From assembly GCA_002281855.1 (NCBI GenBank), contig NCHQ01000010.1, positions 1 through 64,000 on the forward strand: a stretch of 64,000 nucleotides of DNA, in the 5' to 3' direction. This stretch comes from Rhodospirillales bacterium 24-66-33 (GTDB taxonomy: Bacteria; Pseudomonadota; Alphaproteobacteria; Reyranellales; Reyranellaceae). The notes below the pieces were generated by a model, which did no database searches, was not told the DNA's origin, and saw only the letters and a program-made list of their open reading frames with translations. The position numbers were made by a program, and so were the translations under genes. Positions 16,180 to 24,445 of the stretch are shown here, in pieces (the stretch's first letter is position 1; each line of letters starts with the position of its first letter).

Positions 16180-16683
16180 TTACTGGTGGGAAGTCACGCA
16201 GCCGTCGATCCGCGCGCTCATCGTGTCGGGATCGCCGAGGTCGAAGCTGCGCGTCACGTTGCGCGCGGGGAGTTGCACGTCCATGCGCTTCGATTCGAAG
16301 AATACGTCGGTGAAGCCGTTCTCGAGCACCGGGCTCCACAGCCGGTCGGGCGAGCGCTGGGCCATCGGGAAGGTGAAGCGCTTGCCGCTGGGCCTGAGCA
16401 CGATCACGGCCTCGTCCCGGGCGCCGGCCGTGCGGGGGCCCGGCAGGATCAGGTGGCGCTGTCCGTCGTCGCCGAAGCTCATGCGCAGACCCTGATTGTC
16501 CGGGCCGGTCGTGTCGGCGATGCAGTGCACGAACTTGCCCTTGTCGTGCACGATGCTGATCTCCCAGCCGCCGAACGTGCCGATCTTCTTCGTCTGCGCC
16601 GTCGCCGACGTCGCCAGACCGAGCGCGGCCGCCAGCGCGATGATGAGTCCCGATCTGCGTCCGACCCTTGTGTATCCAACCAT
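16180..16683 (-). CDS. exported hypothetical protein
   Basis: A 167-residue protein with a signal sequence (SGLIIALAAALGLATSATAQ). The mature N-terminus reads IGTFGGWEISIVHDKGKFVH and then CIADTTG, which loosely recalls the 'FGDW' opening of invasion-associated locus B-like proteins, though the rest does not match clearly. I chose the ATG ending at 16683 because it directly precedes the signal peptide. It is first in an operon with the 258-residue exported protein. Confidence 0.55.
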   Translation of the reverse strand: MVGYTRVGRRSGLIIALAAALGLATSATAQTKKIGTFGGWEISIVHDKGKFVHCIADTTGPDNQGLRMSFGDDGQRHLILPGPRTAGARDEAVIVLRPSGKRFTFPMAQRSPDRLWSPVLENGFTDVFFESKRMDVQLPARNVTRSFDLGDPDTMSARIDGCVTSHQ

Positions 16684-16855
16684 CGCCACCTCCCCCGAGA
16701 GCGTTCCTATGCCACGAATTTGCACGCCGCTGCAGCCGGATCCTGTTGCCCTCGCGTGCCACATCGGCCAGAACAGACGCGGGTGTCCGCACATCGGTAC
16801 GGGCAGGGACTAGCGCTGGTCGGGCCGCCAGCGGTCCTCTTCCCGTGCGAGACCC

Positions 16856-18055
16856 ATGACCCGTAATCCCCACGTGCGTCCGACCCTGCTGCGCCGCTTC
16901 ATCGACAGCGAAGCCTCGGGCGGCATCGTGCTCATGGCGGCCGCGGCGCTGGCGCTGATCGTCGCCAATTCGGCCCTCGCCCCCACCTATTTCGCCGCGC
17001 TCAAGGCCTATGTCGGGCCGCTCAGCGTCTCGCACTGGATCAACGATGCGCTGATGGCGGTGTTCTTCCTGCTGGTCGGGCTGGAGATCAAGCGCGAGAT
17101 CGTCGACGGCCAGCTCTCGACCTGGTCGCGCCGCATCCTGCCCGGCCTCTGTGCCGCCGGCGGCATGGCGGTGCCGGCGCTGATCTTCGCCGGGCTCAAC
17201 TGGAACAATGGAGAGGTGATCCGCGGCTGGGCGATTCCCACCGCCACCGACATCGCCTTCGCGCTGGGTGTGCTGTCGCTGTTCGGCAACCGCGTGCCGG
17301 CCTCGATGAAGGTGTTCCTGACCGCGCTGGCGATCATCGACGATCTGGGCGCGGTGCTGATCATCGCCGTCTTCTACACCGGCAACCTCGACCTCGCCGC
17401 GCTGGGGGGCGCGGCCGCCGTCCTGGTGGCGCTGCTGGCGCTCAACCGGCTGGGCGTGCGGGCGCTGTGGCCCTATCTGGGGCTGGGCGCGGTCCTGTGG
17501 CTGCTGGTGCTGCTGTCGGGCGTCCATGCCACGGTCGCGGGGGTGGCGCTGGCGCTCACCATCCCGCTCGGCCGGCCGGCACCGGGCGGACGTGAGCCCG
17601 CGGCCACGTCGCCGCTGCACACGCTCGAGCATGCCCTGATCAAGGTGGTGCCGTTCTTCATCATCCCGGTCTTCGGCTTCGCCAATGCCGGCGTGTCGTT
17701 CGCGGGCTTCGACCTCGGCGCCTTCACCGATCCGCTGACGCTGGGCGTCGCGGGCGGGCTGGTCGTGGGCAAGGTGATCGGCGTCTACGGCACCGCCATG
17801 GCGACCGTGAAGCTGGGCTTCGCGGACGGCCCGACCAACGCAGCCCCCTTGCATGTGCTGGGCGTGTCGCTGCTCTGCGGCATCGGCTTCACCATGAGCC
17901 TGTTCATCGGCCTGCTCGCCTTCCCCGACAGTCCGGCCCTGCAGGACGGTGTGAAGATCGGCATCCTGTTGGGCTCGTTCGTCTCGGCGGTGCTGGGAAC
18001 CCTGGTCCTGCTCATGAGCCCGCGCCCGGGCGGCACCGCGGCGAGGGCCTTCTGA
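16856..18055 (+). CDS. nhaA: Na+/H+ antiporter NhaA
   Basis: A 399-residue integral membrane protein with the NhaA hallmark segments: GGIVLMAAAALALIVANS, FFLLVGLEIKREIVDGQL, the substrate site AIPTATDIAFALGVLSLFG, and ALAIIDDLGAVLIIA. The latter carry the paired aspartates (TAxDIAFA; IIDDLGA) that exchange sodium and protons. C-terminal LLCGIGFTMSLFIGLLAF is also typical. Full length; monocistronic. It exports sodium at alkaline pH or high salt. Confidence 0.96.
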   Translation: MTRNPHVRPTLLRRFIDSEASGGIVLMAAAALALIVANSALAPTYFAALKAYVGPLSVSHWINDALMAVFFLLVGLEIKREIVDGQLSTWSRRILPGLCAAGGMAVPALIFAGLNWNNGEVIRGWAIPTATDIAFALGVLSLFGNRVPASMKVFLTALAIIDDLGAVLIIAVFYTGNLDLAALGGAAAVLVALLALNRLGVRALWPYLGLGAVLWLLVLLSGVHATVAGVALALTIPLGRPAPGGREPAATSPLHTLEHALIKVVPFFIIPVFGFANAGVSFAGFDLGAFTDPLTLGVAGGLVVGKVIGVYGTAMATVKLGFADGPTNAAPLHVLGVSLLCGIGFTMSLFIGLLAFPDSPALQDGVKIGILLGSFVSAVLGTLVLLMSPRPGGTAARAF

Positions 18056-18096
18056 AACCGGCCGCGACCCGAAGGTCGTGGCCTCGTCGCCCGGGT

Positions 18097-18269
18097 TCAG
18101 ACGTTGTGCTCGACCAGCGCGCCGTCCCTCAGGCTCAGCCCCTCGGCCGTCGGTTAGACGAAAGAGAGCAGCCTCAGCTTGTGGCCCACCAGAACATCTC
18201 CCACGGGCCCACGACGTCCTGTTCCTCGGCGCCGTCGAGCATCACCAGAGCGATGCTGAGGTTCGTCAT
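18097..18269 (-). pseudogene. remnant of a DJ-1/PfpI-family gene
   Basis: The ATG ending at 18269 opens MTNLSIALVMLDGAEEQDVV followed by GPWEMFWWATS and a stop at 18174-18176. This is the N-terminal strand and helix of DJ-1/PfpI (isonitrile hydratase-like) proteins. Shifting frame continues with KLRLLSFV, a second stop, then PTAEGLSLRDGALVEHNV, which matches the following strand. The nucleophile-elbow cysteine region and the rest are absent. The whole 18056-18515 interval otherwise contains nothing recognisable. Confidence 0.6.
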
Positions 18270-18515
18270 CTTGGTTCGTCATCTCTTCCCCCGAATGGAC
18301 CGGCGGGAGAGCGTCTCCCACCGGCAACCTCAGACGATCATCATTGATCGGCGCGGACGCCATCGCCGATGCGGAGCGTGTTGAAACCGGCGGTCGATCT
18401 AGGGAACGAATATTCCCGCGCCGTTCTTTTGCATTCCCTTCACGCGCCCGCGTTGCTTTCGTTGCATACATACTGATAGAAGAACTGTGAATTACTTGCA
18501 GAGACTGCCGAAGGC

Positions 18516-18911
18516 ATGCCCCTCCACTGGACCATCGACTCTCGCGTGAAGCTCCTCGCGGTGGTTGCCGACGGCTTCATCCAGCTCGCCGACCTCGACC
18601 GCCTGCTGGACGTGGTCACAGGCTCGAACATCCTGGGCTACCGCAAGTTGTTCGACGGCACCGGGGGCATATCGCAGATGAACGCGGAGGAGCACCTGAC
18701 GGTCGGCGTCCGCCTCCGGACGCTACACATGCAGGCCGGTGCCGCGCTCGGTCCGCTCGCCGTCGTCGTGCGCGACGAGAATTACTGGCAGGTGGCGCGG
18801 GTGCTGGGGATCCTGGCCGTCCCCAAACGGCCGATGCGCGTGTTCAAGCAGGCGCACAGGGCCCGCGCTTGGCTCGACTCCCCGTCCATCATGGCTCGCA
18901 CGCCCGGCTGA
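18516..18911 (+). CDS. putative STAS/SpoIIAA-like protein
   Basis: A 131-residue protein with an opening strand (HWTIDSRVKLLAVVADGFIQ), an amphipathic helix, and NILGYRKLFDGTGG. The same GYRKLFD block is in the protein at 14270-14719. A central VVRDENYWQVARVLGIL helix and RARAWLDS end complete a STAS-like length. Its last 23 bases overlap the convergent YeaR-like gene. Function unknown; possibly a partner-switch or stress-response protein by fold only. Confidence 0.5.
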   Translation: MPLHWTIDSRVKLLAVVADGFIQLADLDRLLDVVTGSNILGYRKLFDGTGGISQMNAEEHLTVGVRLRTLHMQAGAALGPLAVVVRDENYWQVARVLGILAVPKRPMRVFKQAHRARAWLDSPSIMARTPG

Positions 18912-19185
18912 AACCCTCCGGCGCGTGGTCGTGGAAGTCGACCTGCATCCGCATCCGGCCGAGCGGCTCGACATGGTGCGGCTGCTCAGGCAGCACGAGG
19001 CCGGGACGGTCAGGCGTCAGGACCGTTCCCGCGGCGTCGCTGCCGTCGTCGAGGACCAGCCGGACCTCGCCCTCGAGCACGCGGATAACCCCCCACACGC
19101 CGTCCTTCGTCCGGTGCTCCCGCCGCAGCGCCGCGGGCAGCGTCGTCTCGTCGAACACCGGGGTGGATTTGTAGGGGATGGGCAT
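18889..19185 (-). CDS. DUF1971 (YeaR/TehB N-terminal-like) protein
   Basis: A 98-residue cupin-like protein. It begins MPIPYKSTPVFDETTLPAAL and includes RREHRTKDGVWGVIRVLEGE, GLVLPEQPHHVEPLG and MQVDFHDHA, the DUF1971 pattern. E. coli YeaR of this family is nitrate- and NO-induced under NsrR and NarL control. Here it is the last gene behind an alternative oxidase and truncated globin, 7 bp after the oxidase stop. It is therefore a likely third member of the NsrR-controlled operon. The exact biochemical role is unknown. Confidence 0.8.
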   Translation of the reverse strand: MPIPYKSTPVFDETTLPAALRREHRTKDGVWGVIRVLEGEVRLVLDDGSDAAGTVLTPDRPGLVLPEQPHHVEPLGRMRMQVDFHDHAPEGFSRACEP

Positions 19186-19192
19186 GTCGTAC

Positions 19193-19888
19193 CTACGCCG
19201 CAAGCCGAATGTCATCCGCATGCTCGGGATAGGGCGCGGCCGGCGTGATGACCGGGCGGCCGGCCAGCGCGTTGGCGAAGCCGTGGTTGACGTCGCGGTG
19301 ATGGGCCTCGTCGGCGCGCACCATCAGCACCACGTCGCGCAGGGTGGCGTCGTCCGGCAGCTTCCAGTAGTGCCGCGCGATGGCGGGCGCCGGGACGTTG
19401 GGCGTGCGGCCCTCGTCCAGTTCGGCCAGGAAGTGGGTGTAGCTGATCACCGCCTCCTCCTCGAAATAGCCGACGACGCGATGCGCCGTGCGCGCGCTGA
19501 CGAGATAGAGCACGAAGAAGGCGAGATAGAACACCCACTGCACGCCCAGCACCACCAGGCGCTCGAACAGCGTGGGCTTGGCCACTTCGATGAAGGTCAT
19601 GAGGTGCATGCGCTCGTTCTCGGCTTCCTCCATCAGTGTGCGGATCCAGCCTTTGTCGTCGCACATGTTCCGCAGGCAGCGCAGATGGGTGAGCGTGGCG
19701 CCGACCATGCCGGGCACCGCCGCGACCGTCTCCAGCACGATGGCGCGATGGCCGTAGCGCCTGGCGAAGAAGGTGTCGGCGCAGAAGCGCAGGGTCTTGG
19801 TGAAGCCGAGCGCCAGGCGATCGCTGACGCCGTGCGCCTTGTGGTGCAGGCCGGGATCGACGGCGGGGATCTGGACGGTGACGGTCAT
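19193..19888 (-). CDS. aox: alternative oxidase (AOX), cyanide-insensitive ubiquinol oxidase
   Basis: A 231-residue diiron quinol oxidase. The iron ligands are present: E53 ([11 protein letters not shown]), E92 and H95 ([13 protein letters not shown]), E143/E144 (YFEEEAV), E194 and H197 ([12 protein letters not shown]). Two membrane-associated helices surround residues 110-135. AOX oxidises ubiquinol and reduces oxygen to water without pumping protons and resists NO and cyanide. It lies 14 bp downstream of a truncated globin under an NsrR-type promoter. Start at ATG ending 19888 gives the standard bacterial length. Confidence 0.93.
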   Translation of the reverse strand: MTVTVQIPAVDPGLHHKAHGVSDRLALGFTKTLRFCADTFFARRYGHRAIVLETVAAVPGMVGATLTHLRCLRNMCDDKGWIRTLMEEAENERMHLMTFIEVAKPTLFERLVVLGVQWVFYLAFFVLYLVSARTAHRVVGYFEEEAVISYTHFLAELDEGRTPNVPAPAIARHYWKLPDDATLRDVVLMVRADEAHHRDVNHGFANALAGRPVITPAAPYPEHADDIRLAA

Positions 19889-19902
19889 GACACTTCTCTT
19901 TC

Positions 19903-20304
19903 TCAACCTATGCCCTGGAGTGCGCGGCTGCCGAGCGCCAGCTTGAAACTCTCCGCGATGCGCGCGGCCTTGACCTGCAGCGAGCGCGCGGCGGCGGGCG
20001 GCATCTCCGCCTCGGTGGCCTCGCGCCACAGCACGAGCCAGCGGTCGAACATCGCCGGCGTGATCCGCGCGCGGTGCTTGAGATGGGCCGCCATCGGCGA
20101 GCCCTTGTAGCGGCCGCTGGTCAGCATCAGCGACGACCAGAAGGCGGCGAGCTTGTCGAGGTGCAGGGGCCAGTCGTCGATCGCGTCGTTGAAGACCGGG
20201 CCGATCAGCGCGTCGGCGCGGACGGCGGCATAGAAGCGGTCGACCAGCCGGGCCAGGCTCTCTTCGTCGACGCCGTCGATCTCATCAAACGCCAGGCCGC
20301 TCAT
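19903..20304 (-). CDS. group III truncated hemoglobin
   Basis: A 133-residue truncated globin. Recognisable group III features are [59 protein letters not shown], and the region with the proximal histidine ([20 protein letters not shown]). Such globins bind oxygen and NO and are linked to nitrosative stress. It is the first gene of the operon with AOX and the YeaR-like gene and starts next to two inverted repeats that should bind NsrR. Confidence 0.9.
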   Translation of the reverse strand: MSGLAFDEIDGVDEESLARLVDRFYAAVRADALIGPVFNDAIDDWPLHLDKLAAFWSSLMLTSGRYKGSPMAAHLKHRARITPAMFDRWLVLWREATEAEMPPAAARSLQVKAARIAESFKLALGSRALQGIG

Positions 20305-20319
20305 CGCCTCGCTCCAATC

Positions 20320-20336
20320 ATGTATCTGGGATACAT
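20320..20336. promoter_or_regulatory. NsrR-type operator 1
   Basis: ATGTATCTGGGATACAT has perfect 7-bp arms (ATGTATC / GATACAT) around a 3-base centre. This resembles published NsrR sites of the ATGTATTTnAAATACAT type. It lies 15 bp upstream of the truncated globin start, in the intergenic region shared with nsrR. Confidence 0.7.
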
Positions 20337-20353
20337 CTATGGCGAGAGGCTAA

Positions 20354-20374
20354 ACATGTAAAGAAGATACATGT
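20354..20374. promoter_or_regulatory. NsrR-type operator 2
   Basis: ACATGTA at 20354-20360 and TACATGT at 20368-20374 are perfect inverted repeats with a 7-base spacer. The site lies 46 bp upstream of the nsrR start codon and probably mediates autorepression. The half-site differs slightly from operator 1 but shares the ACAT core. Confidence 0.55.
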
Positions 20375-20420
20375 ATTATGAATGCCCGTTCGCCACCGTG
20401 TCGCAGGGACCAACGACCAG

Positions 20421-20840
20421 ATGCGCCTGACCCGTTACACCGACTACGCGCTGCGCGTGCTCACCTATCTCGGCGCCCAGCCCGACCGCGTCTGCTCGAT
20501 CGCCGAGATCGCCCGGGGCTACGGCATCTCGCAGAACCACCTGATGAAGGTGGCGCACGACCTTGGGAAGGCGGGCTACATCGAGGGCGTGCGCGGCCGC
20601 GCCGGCGGCATCCGCCTCGCGAAGGCGCCCGAGAAGATCAACGTCGGCGCCGTGGTGCGCCAGACGGAAGACGGCTTCGACCTGGTCGACTGCGACACCT
20701 GCGCCATCGCCCCGGCCTGCGAACTGACCCGCGTCCTCGACGAGGCGCTCGCCGCCTTCATGGCCGTGCTCGACCGCTACACGCTGGCGGACCTGCTGAA
20801 GCGGCAGACGAAGCTGCTGCGGTTGTTGGGGGTGGGGTAG
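20421..20840 (+). CDS. nsrR: Rrf2-family NO-sensing repressor NsrR
   Basis: A 139-residue Rrf2 regulator. The winged helix is MRLTRYTDYALRVLTYLGAQ through NHLMKVAHDLGKAGYI and GRAGGIRLAK. The iron-sulfur ligands C91, C94 and C100 (CDTCAIAPAC, CX2CX5C) match NsrR. Loss of the cluster with NO relieves repression. It is divergent from the truncated globin-AOX-YeaR operon. The start at 20421 gives the canonical MRLTRYTDY N-terminus; the 13 upstream residues are dispensable. A broken duplicate lies at 23744-23931. Confidence 0.93.
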   Translation: MRLTRYTDYALRVLTYLGAQPDRVCSIAEIARGYGISQNHLMKVAHDLGKAGYIEGVRGRAGGIRLAKAPEKINVGAVVRQTEDGFDLVDCDTCAIAPACELTRVLDEALAAFMAVLDRYTLADLLKRQTKLLRLLGVG

Positions 20841-20904
20841 GGCGAGGCCCGGCCGACCGGCTGCCGGGTGAGACGCGAACCGCCCCCGCGGGACTCGTCG
20901 ATGC

Positions 20905-21462
20905 CTACAGTTGTAGAGGCTGCGCCGGAGGAGGGCAGCTCTCGGCCGTGGTCCGCAGGAAGGAGCCATCCGGGTTGATGCAGCTCAACTCGCGAACCGG
21001 CGGCGTCGCGGGCTCGGTGGCTGGCGGGGTCGACGAAGCGGGTACGACGGGCACAGGCGCCACCGATGGAGTCGTTGTCGTCGCGTCCGGCGGGGGAACG
21101 TTCTGTATGGGCAGCGGCATGACGGCGCCGCACCGTTGCTCGGCAAGCGTGGCCAGATACTGCTGACGGGCCTGCAACGCGGCGACTTCCTTGGGAGCGG
21201 CCCCCTGGAAGTCCATGGCAAACCAGAGCGGCCAGATGATGAGACCGGCAACGCCGGCGGCCACGTTCTGCGCAACCTTGGCGCCTTCTTCGCCGCCGAG
21301 TTCGATCACCTTCTTGTTGTTGGCCTGAACCTCGGCATTGATCGCCGCGCAATCCATGTAACGGTCCTGAGCCTGAACGACCGCAACGGGAGCCGGCGCA
21401 CGTCCGGCACATGCGGACACAACAAAGGCTGCCCCAAGGACACCCAGTAGCTGAATTTTCAT
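20905..21462 (-). CDS. putative lipoprotein
   Basis: A 185-residue protein with a lipoprotein signal (LLGVLGAAFVVSAC with cysteine at about residue 18). It contains a helical segment (CAAINAEVQANNKKVIELGG), a short hydrophobic stretch (VAAGVAGLIIWPLWFAMD), then a Pro/Thr-rich linker and a C-terminal Cys pair. The arrangement suits an outer- or inner-membrane-anchored protein with an internal membrane loop. Function unknown; monocistronic. Confidence 0.65.
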   Translation of the reverse strand: MKIQLLGVLGAAFVVSACAGRAPAPVAVVQAQDRYMDCAAINAEVQANNKKVIELGGEEGAKVAQNVAAGVAGLIIWPLWFAMDFQGAAPKEVAALQARQQYLATLAEQRCGAVMPLPIQNVPPPDATTTTPSVAPVPVVPASSTPPATEPATPPVRELSCINPDGSFLRTTAESCPPPAQPLQL

Positions 21463-21590
21463 TAGTTTCTCCCCCCGAGCGTTCATCTACGGGGAATCTG
21501 CGCGGCCATACAACCATAAAAGAACGATATGTATGGAAATTCGCCATTAACGCGAAACGCCTGTGCAACTTAAGATCGTTCAGCCGCACT

Positions 21591-21633
21591 TCGCCGCAAA
21601 GGCATTTTCTCCGCAGAATGAGCGGAGAAAGAG
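21591..21633. repeat. Palindromic repeat, copy 1
   Basis: TCGCCGCAAAGGCATTTTCT continues into a hairpin: TTTCTCCGC (21606-21614) pairs exactly with GCGGAGAAA (21622-21630) across a 7-base loop. A second copy, with the same flank (TCGCCGCAAAGGCA) and one inserted base, lies at 25583-25626. Both are intergenic, so this is a small dispersed palindrome. Confidence 0.6.
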
Positions 21634-21688
21634 CGGCCCAGTCACCGCACCCAGAGTCCGCTGCGCCGCCGTGTCGGGAGCCAGCGGG

Positions 21689-22021
21689 CTACGATCGCAT
21701 GAAGAGGAGATTCGAGACGGAGTCGGTCGAGACCATCGTGGTGAGGGCGACGAGCGCCGGGCCGAGAGCGAGCCATGGGAAGCGTGTCTTCCGCCACAGG
21801 TCCAAACCCAGGGCGGCGATGCACGGCGGCAGGATGCCGAAGTAGATAATCGTTGCCAGAAGCTCGGGCGCCCCGGACGCCGAAGCGATGAGGGCGAACA
21901 GCGCGATCGTCAACAAAGGCACCGCCGCGTGCCACATCAGGGCGATCCAGACGATGAAGAGCGCCGAGAGGATCCACGTCCCCCATCGCTGCATCTTCGG
22001 GTTCACGCTGACGGTGTCCAT
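21689..22021 (-). CDS. hypothetical inner-membrane protein
   Basis: A 110-residue protein with three or four hydrophobic helices: WILSALFIVWIALMWHAAV, LLTIALFALIASAS, ELLATIIYFGILPPCIAAL, and FPWLALGPALVAL. The start overlaps the 3' end of the upstream exported-protein gene by 19 bp, so the pair is co-transcribed. No family recognised. Confidence 0.6.
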   Translation of the reverse strand: MDTVSVNPKMQRWGTWILSALFIVWIALMWHAAVPLLTIALFALIASASGAPELLATIIYFGILPPCIAALGLDLWRKTRFPWLALGPALVALTTMVSTDSVSNLLFMRS

Positions 22022-22380
22022 CGCGCGTGGGCCTCGTTCTCGATCAGCGGGACCGGACCGCCCAGAGCCACGCAAGACAGCGACGTTTCAGCCTGCCGCA
22101 GCACGATCGGCGGATCGTCGAGCGACCCTTCGACCGCCGGCATCCATCTGGGAAGCCCGAGCTCTTCCTTGGTTCGCAGTCTGGCATGCCGTGGCTCGAG
22201 CATGATCGACGAGCTGGTGGCGCCGCTCCAGGTCGCGTTGACGTTGGACCGGGTACCCATGTAGCGCTCCGACGCTGCCTCGGTGGCGCCGGCGTTGCCG
22301 CCTGTATTGGCTGTGCCGGCGCTGCCGCTGTAGCCGGCCAGGACCAGGAACAACGCCACGAACGGCACTTTCATCGACAT
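22003..22380 (-). CDS. exported hypothetical protein with lost lipobox cysteine
   Basis: A 125-residue protein beginning MSMKVPFVALFLVLAGYSGS. The signal looks like a lipoprotein type, but the invariant lipobox cysteine (LAGC) is a tyrosine (LAGYSG), so lipidation is not expected. The mature part is low in predicted structure and contains RTKEELGLPRWMPAVE and SLSCVALGGPVPLI. The 3' end overlaps the membrane-protein gene that follows. Confidence 0.5.
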   Translation of the reverse strand: MSMKVPFVALFLVLAGYSGSAGTANTGGNAGATEAASERYMGTRSNVNATWSGATSSSIMLEPRHARLRTKEELGLPRWMPAVEGSLDDPPIVLRQAETSLSCVALGGPVPLIENEAHARWTPSA

Positions 22381-22510
22381 GCGAACCTCCACGGAAGAGC
22401 TGCGGGTCCTGCCAACAGGCGACCGCCGGCGACGGGGCATGGTTTTCCGCGGGCGTGGCGTTGGCAAGGCCGTTGGCGGCACGACATCCCCTGTGTAGAC
22501 AGCACGCGTC

Positions 22511-23716
22511 ATGATGATCGGCGATCCCGGCTCCGGCCCCAATCCCGGCCGATGGCGGCTCGTGCGCTGGGCGGCCTCGTCGGCGACGCTGGGCTTCCCG
22601 CAGGCCGCGGCCCCGGTCGCGTTCGCGCTGCTGGCCGTCGGCCTGGGCGGCGCGGCGAGCGGCGGCGCCGCCATGATCCTCGCGATGACCCTGGCGCAGG
22701 TGGCGGGCGCGCTGCCGCTGACGCGGCTCGGCCGGGCGCTGCCGATGGCCACCTTCCTGAAGCTGCTGCTGGCGGCCCGCACCGCGGCCCTTGTGGCGAT
22801 CGCGCTGGGCGCGGCCTTCGGCCTGTCGCTGCCGTGGCTGATCGCGCTCGCCGCCGCCGCCGGCCTGGTGAACGGCGCTGCCGCCGGCACCCTGCGCGCC
22901 GTCCTCAACCAGTTCGCGCCGGTCTCGGGGATGTCGCGGGCGCTGGGGATCGCGGCCACGCTCAACGAACTCACCTTCGTCGCCGCGCCGGTGATGGCCT
23001 CGGGCCTCGGCTCGATCTCACCGGTGTTCGGCATCGTGGCGATGGCGGCGGTGGGCGCGCTCCCGGCCCTCCTGATCCCGAACCTCGGCCCGGCCGCGGC
23101 GCCTGAAGAGATCCCGCGTGAACGAACCTCGATCCTGAGTCCGCCGATCCTGCTGTGGCTCGCCTGCACGATGGCCGGCGGTGCGACCGTGGCGGCCGTC
23201 GAGATCGGCGCCGTCGCGCTGGCGCTGGCCTTCGGCTACGAGCCGGCTCTGGCGATCCTGTTCACGGTGCCGCTCTGCCTCGCCTCGGTGGCGGGCGGCA
23301 TCTGGGTCAGCGTGCGCAACCGGCGGCCGTCGCGCCGCACCGTGATGGCGCAGCTCGTGGTCATGTGCGCCGGCTCGGCGCTGGCGGCGGCCGGCCTCTC
23401 GGTGGCCGCGACGCTCGCGGGCGCGGTGCTGATCGGCCTCGTGCTGGCGCCGCTGGCGACCCACTACTCGCTGATCCTCGACACGCTGGCGCCGCCGCAC
23501 CGCCGCCCGGAAGTCTTCGCCCTGATGCGCACCGCCAACGCCTGCGGCGTCATCCTCGCCAGCGCCCTGCTGACGGCGGTATCGCTTCCGACCGCGCTGC
23601 TCGCGATCACGGGGGTGATGGTGGCGGCGACGGTGGCGGTGGGCGTGGCGGGGGTGAGGGGACGCGATCGGTCGGCGACACGGATGGGGGTGTCGGGGAA
23701 GTCAGGCGACGATTAG
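22511..23716 (+). CDS. MFS-family transporter
   Basis: A 401-residue protein with 12 predicted hydrophobic segments and a central charged loop (IPRERTS, about residue 207), consistent with a major facilitator. Family-like segments are GLVNGAAAGTLRAVLNQF and RPEVFALMRTANACGV. It probably exports small molecules; substrate unknown. Single gene, no adjacent regulator on this strand. Confidence 0.75.
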   Translation: MMIGDPGSGPNPGRWRLVRWAASSATLGFPQAAAPVAFALLAVGLGGAASGGAAMILAMTLAQVAGALPLTRLGRALPMATFLKLLLAARTAALVAIALGAAFGLSLPWLIALAAAAGLVNGAAAGTLRAVLNQFAPVSGMSRALGIAATLNELTFVAAPVMASGLGSISPVFGIVAMAAVGALPALLIPNLGPAAAPEEIPRERTSILSPPILLWLACTMAGGATVAAVEIGAVALALAFGYEPALAILFTVPLCLASVAGGIWVSVRNRRPSRRTVMAQLVVMCAGSALAAAGLSVAATLAGAVLIGLVLAPLATHYSLILDTLAPPHRRPEVFALMRTANACGVILASALLTAVSLPTALLAITGVMVAATVAVGVAGVRGRDRSATRMGVSGKSGDD

Positions 23717-23743
23717 GCCCTCTTGGCGTAGCGGAAGGAGTCT

Positions 23744-23931
23744 GATCGCCTTACCGACTACATCGAGGGCGTGCGTGGCCGGATCGGCATCCGCCTCACG
23801 AATCCCGCCGAGAAGATCAACATGGCGCCGTCGTGCGCCACACCCACGACGGCTTCGATCGATCGACTGCGGCACCTGGTGTCATCGCCCCGCGCCTGCG
23901 AACTGAACCGCATCCTCGACGAGGCGATAGG
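23744..23931 (+). pseudogene. broken duplicate of nsrR
   Basis: The sequence encodes pieces matching nsrR: CGCCTTACCGACTAC resembles its start, then YIEGVRGRIGIRLTNPAEKI parallels YIEGVRGRAGGIRLAKAPEK. ACELNRILDEAI parallels ACELTRVLDEAL. The helix-turn-helix middle is deleted and several frameshifts disrupt the rest, including loss of the CX2C cysteines. It lies about 3 kb from intact nsrR in the same direction. Confidence 0.7.
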
Positions 23932-24040
23932 TCTCAAGCAAAGAGCGAAGTGGGCACCGCTTCTACTTCCTGGGAAAGATGAAGTAGTCCTCACGCCACT
24001 GTGTTCCTTTGGCAACTGGTCCGCCGTCGATTTTGGAGGC

Positions 24041-24303
24041 GTGAGTGACGAACTTGAAACTTTGGTCTTGAACGCTATCTGGTTAGTGAGGATGCGCTTT
24101 TGGGATCATCGGTCTTGGGCGCAGCGTGGACGGCACTGCTCGTTTTCGGCATCGGTTTTGTAGGCGCCTTCTCCATCAAGCTCTTCGGCAAATTCGCCGT
24201 TCGCAAGTCAGGAGGTATGCCCATGAAATCTACCAAGATGGTCAGCGAATTTTTGTTCAACTATTCGACTAATATTCTCGCCGGTATCGCGCTGATCCCA
24301 TAA
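24041..24303 (+). other. possible small membrane protein gene, probably frameshifted, in a low-GC patch
   Basis: A GGAGG site precedes a GTG at 24041 (MSDELET). One frameshift near 24059 joins it to FGLERYLVSEDALL and a hydrophobic helix (TALLVFGIGFVGAFSIKLFG), ending LAGIALIP at 24303. Without the shift, a TTG-started 67-codon frame (24100-24303) would be read. The region 23932-24303 is visibly poorer in G+C than the rest, which suggests recent acquisition. No family recognised. Confidence 0.35.
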
Positions 24304-24445
24304 GCGCATCCTCAGTTAGAGTGACCGCCTTATTCTAACGGTGGCCGTTGCGTCCGAAGGCGGCCGGCGCTGCGGCGAGCGGTTTGGCATGTGGCGGCGT
24401 CGCGGGGAGGAGCGTGATAGCCTCGCATCGCTACCATCGTCGTTG

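Noticed and set aside
15203..17854. Very long open frame on the minus strand opposite nhaA and exported proteins
   Set aside because: It is rich in Arg, Gly, His and Gln, has no domain, and lies opposite clear genes. High GC content leaves antisense frames open.
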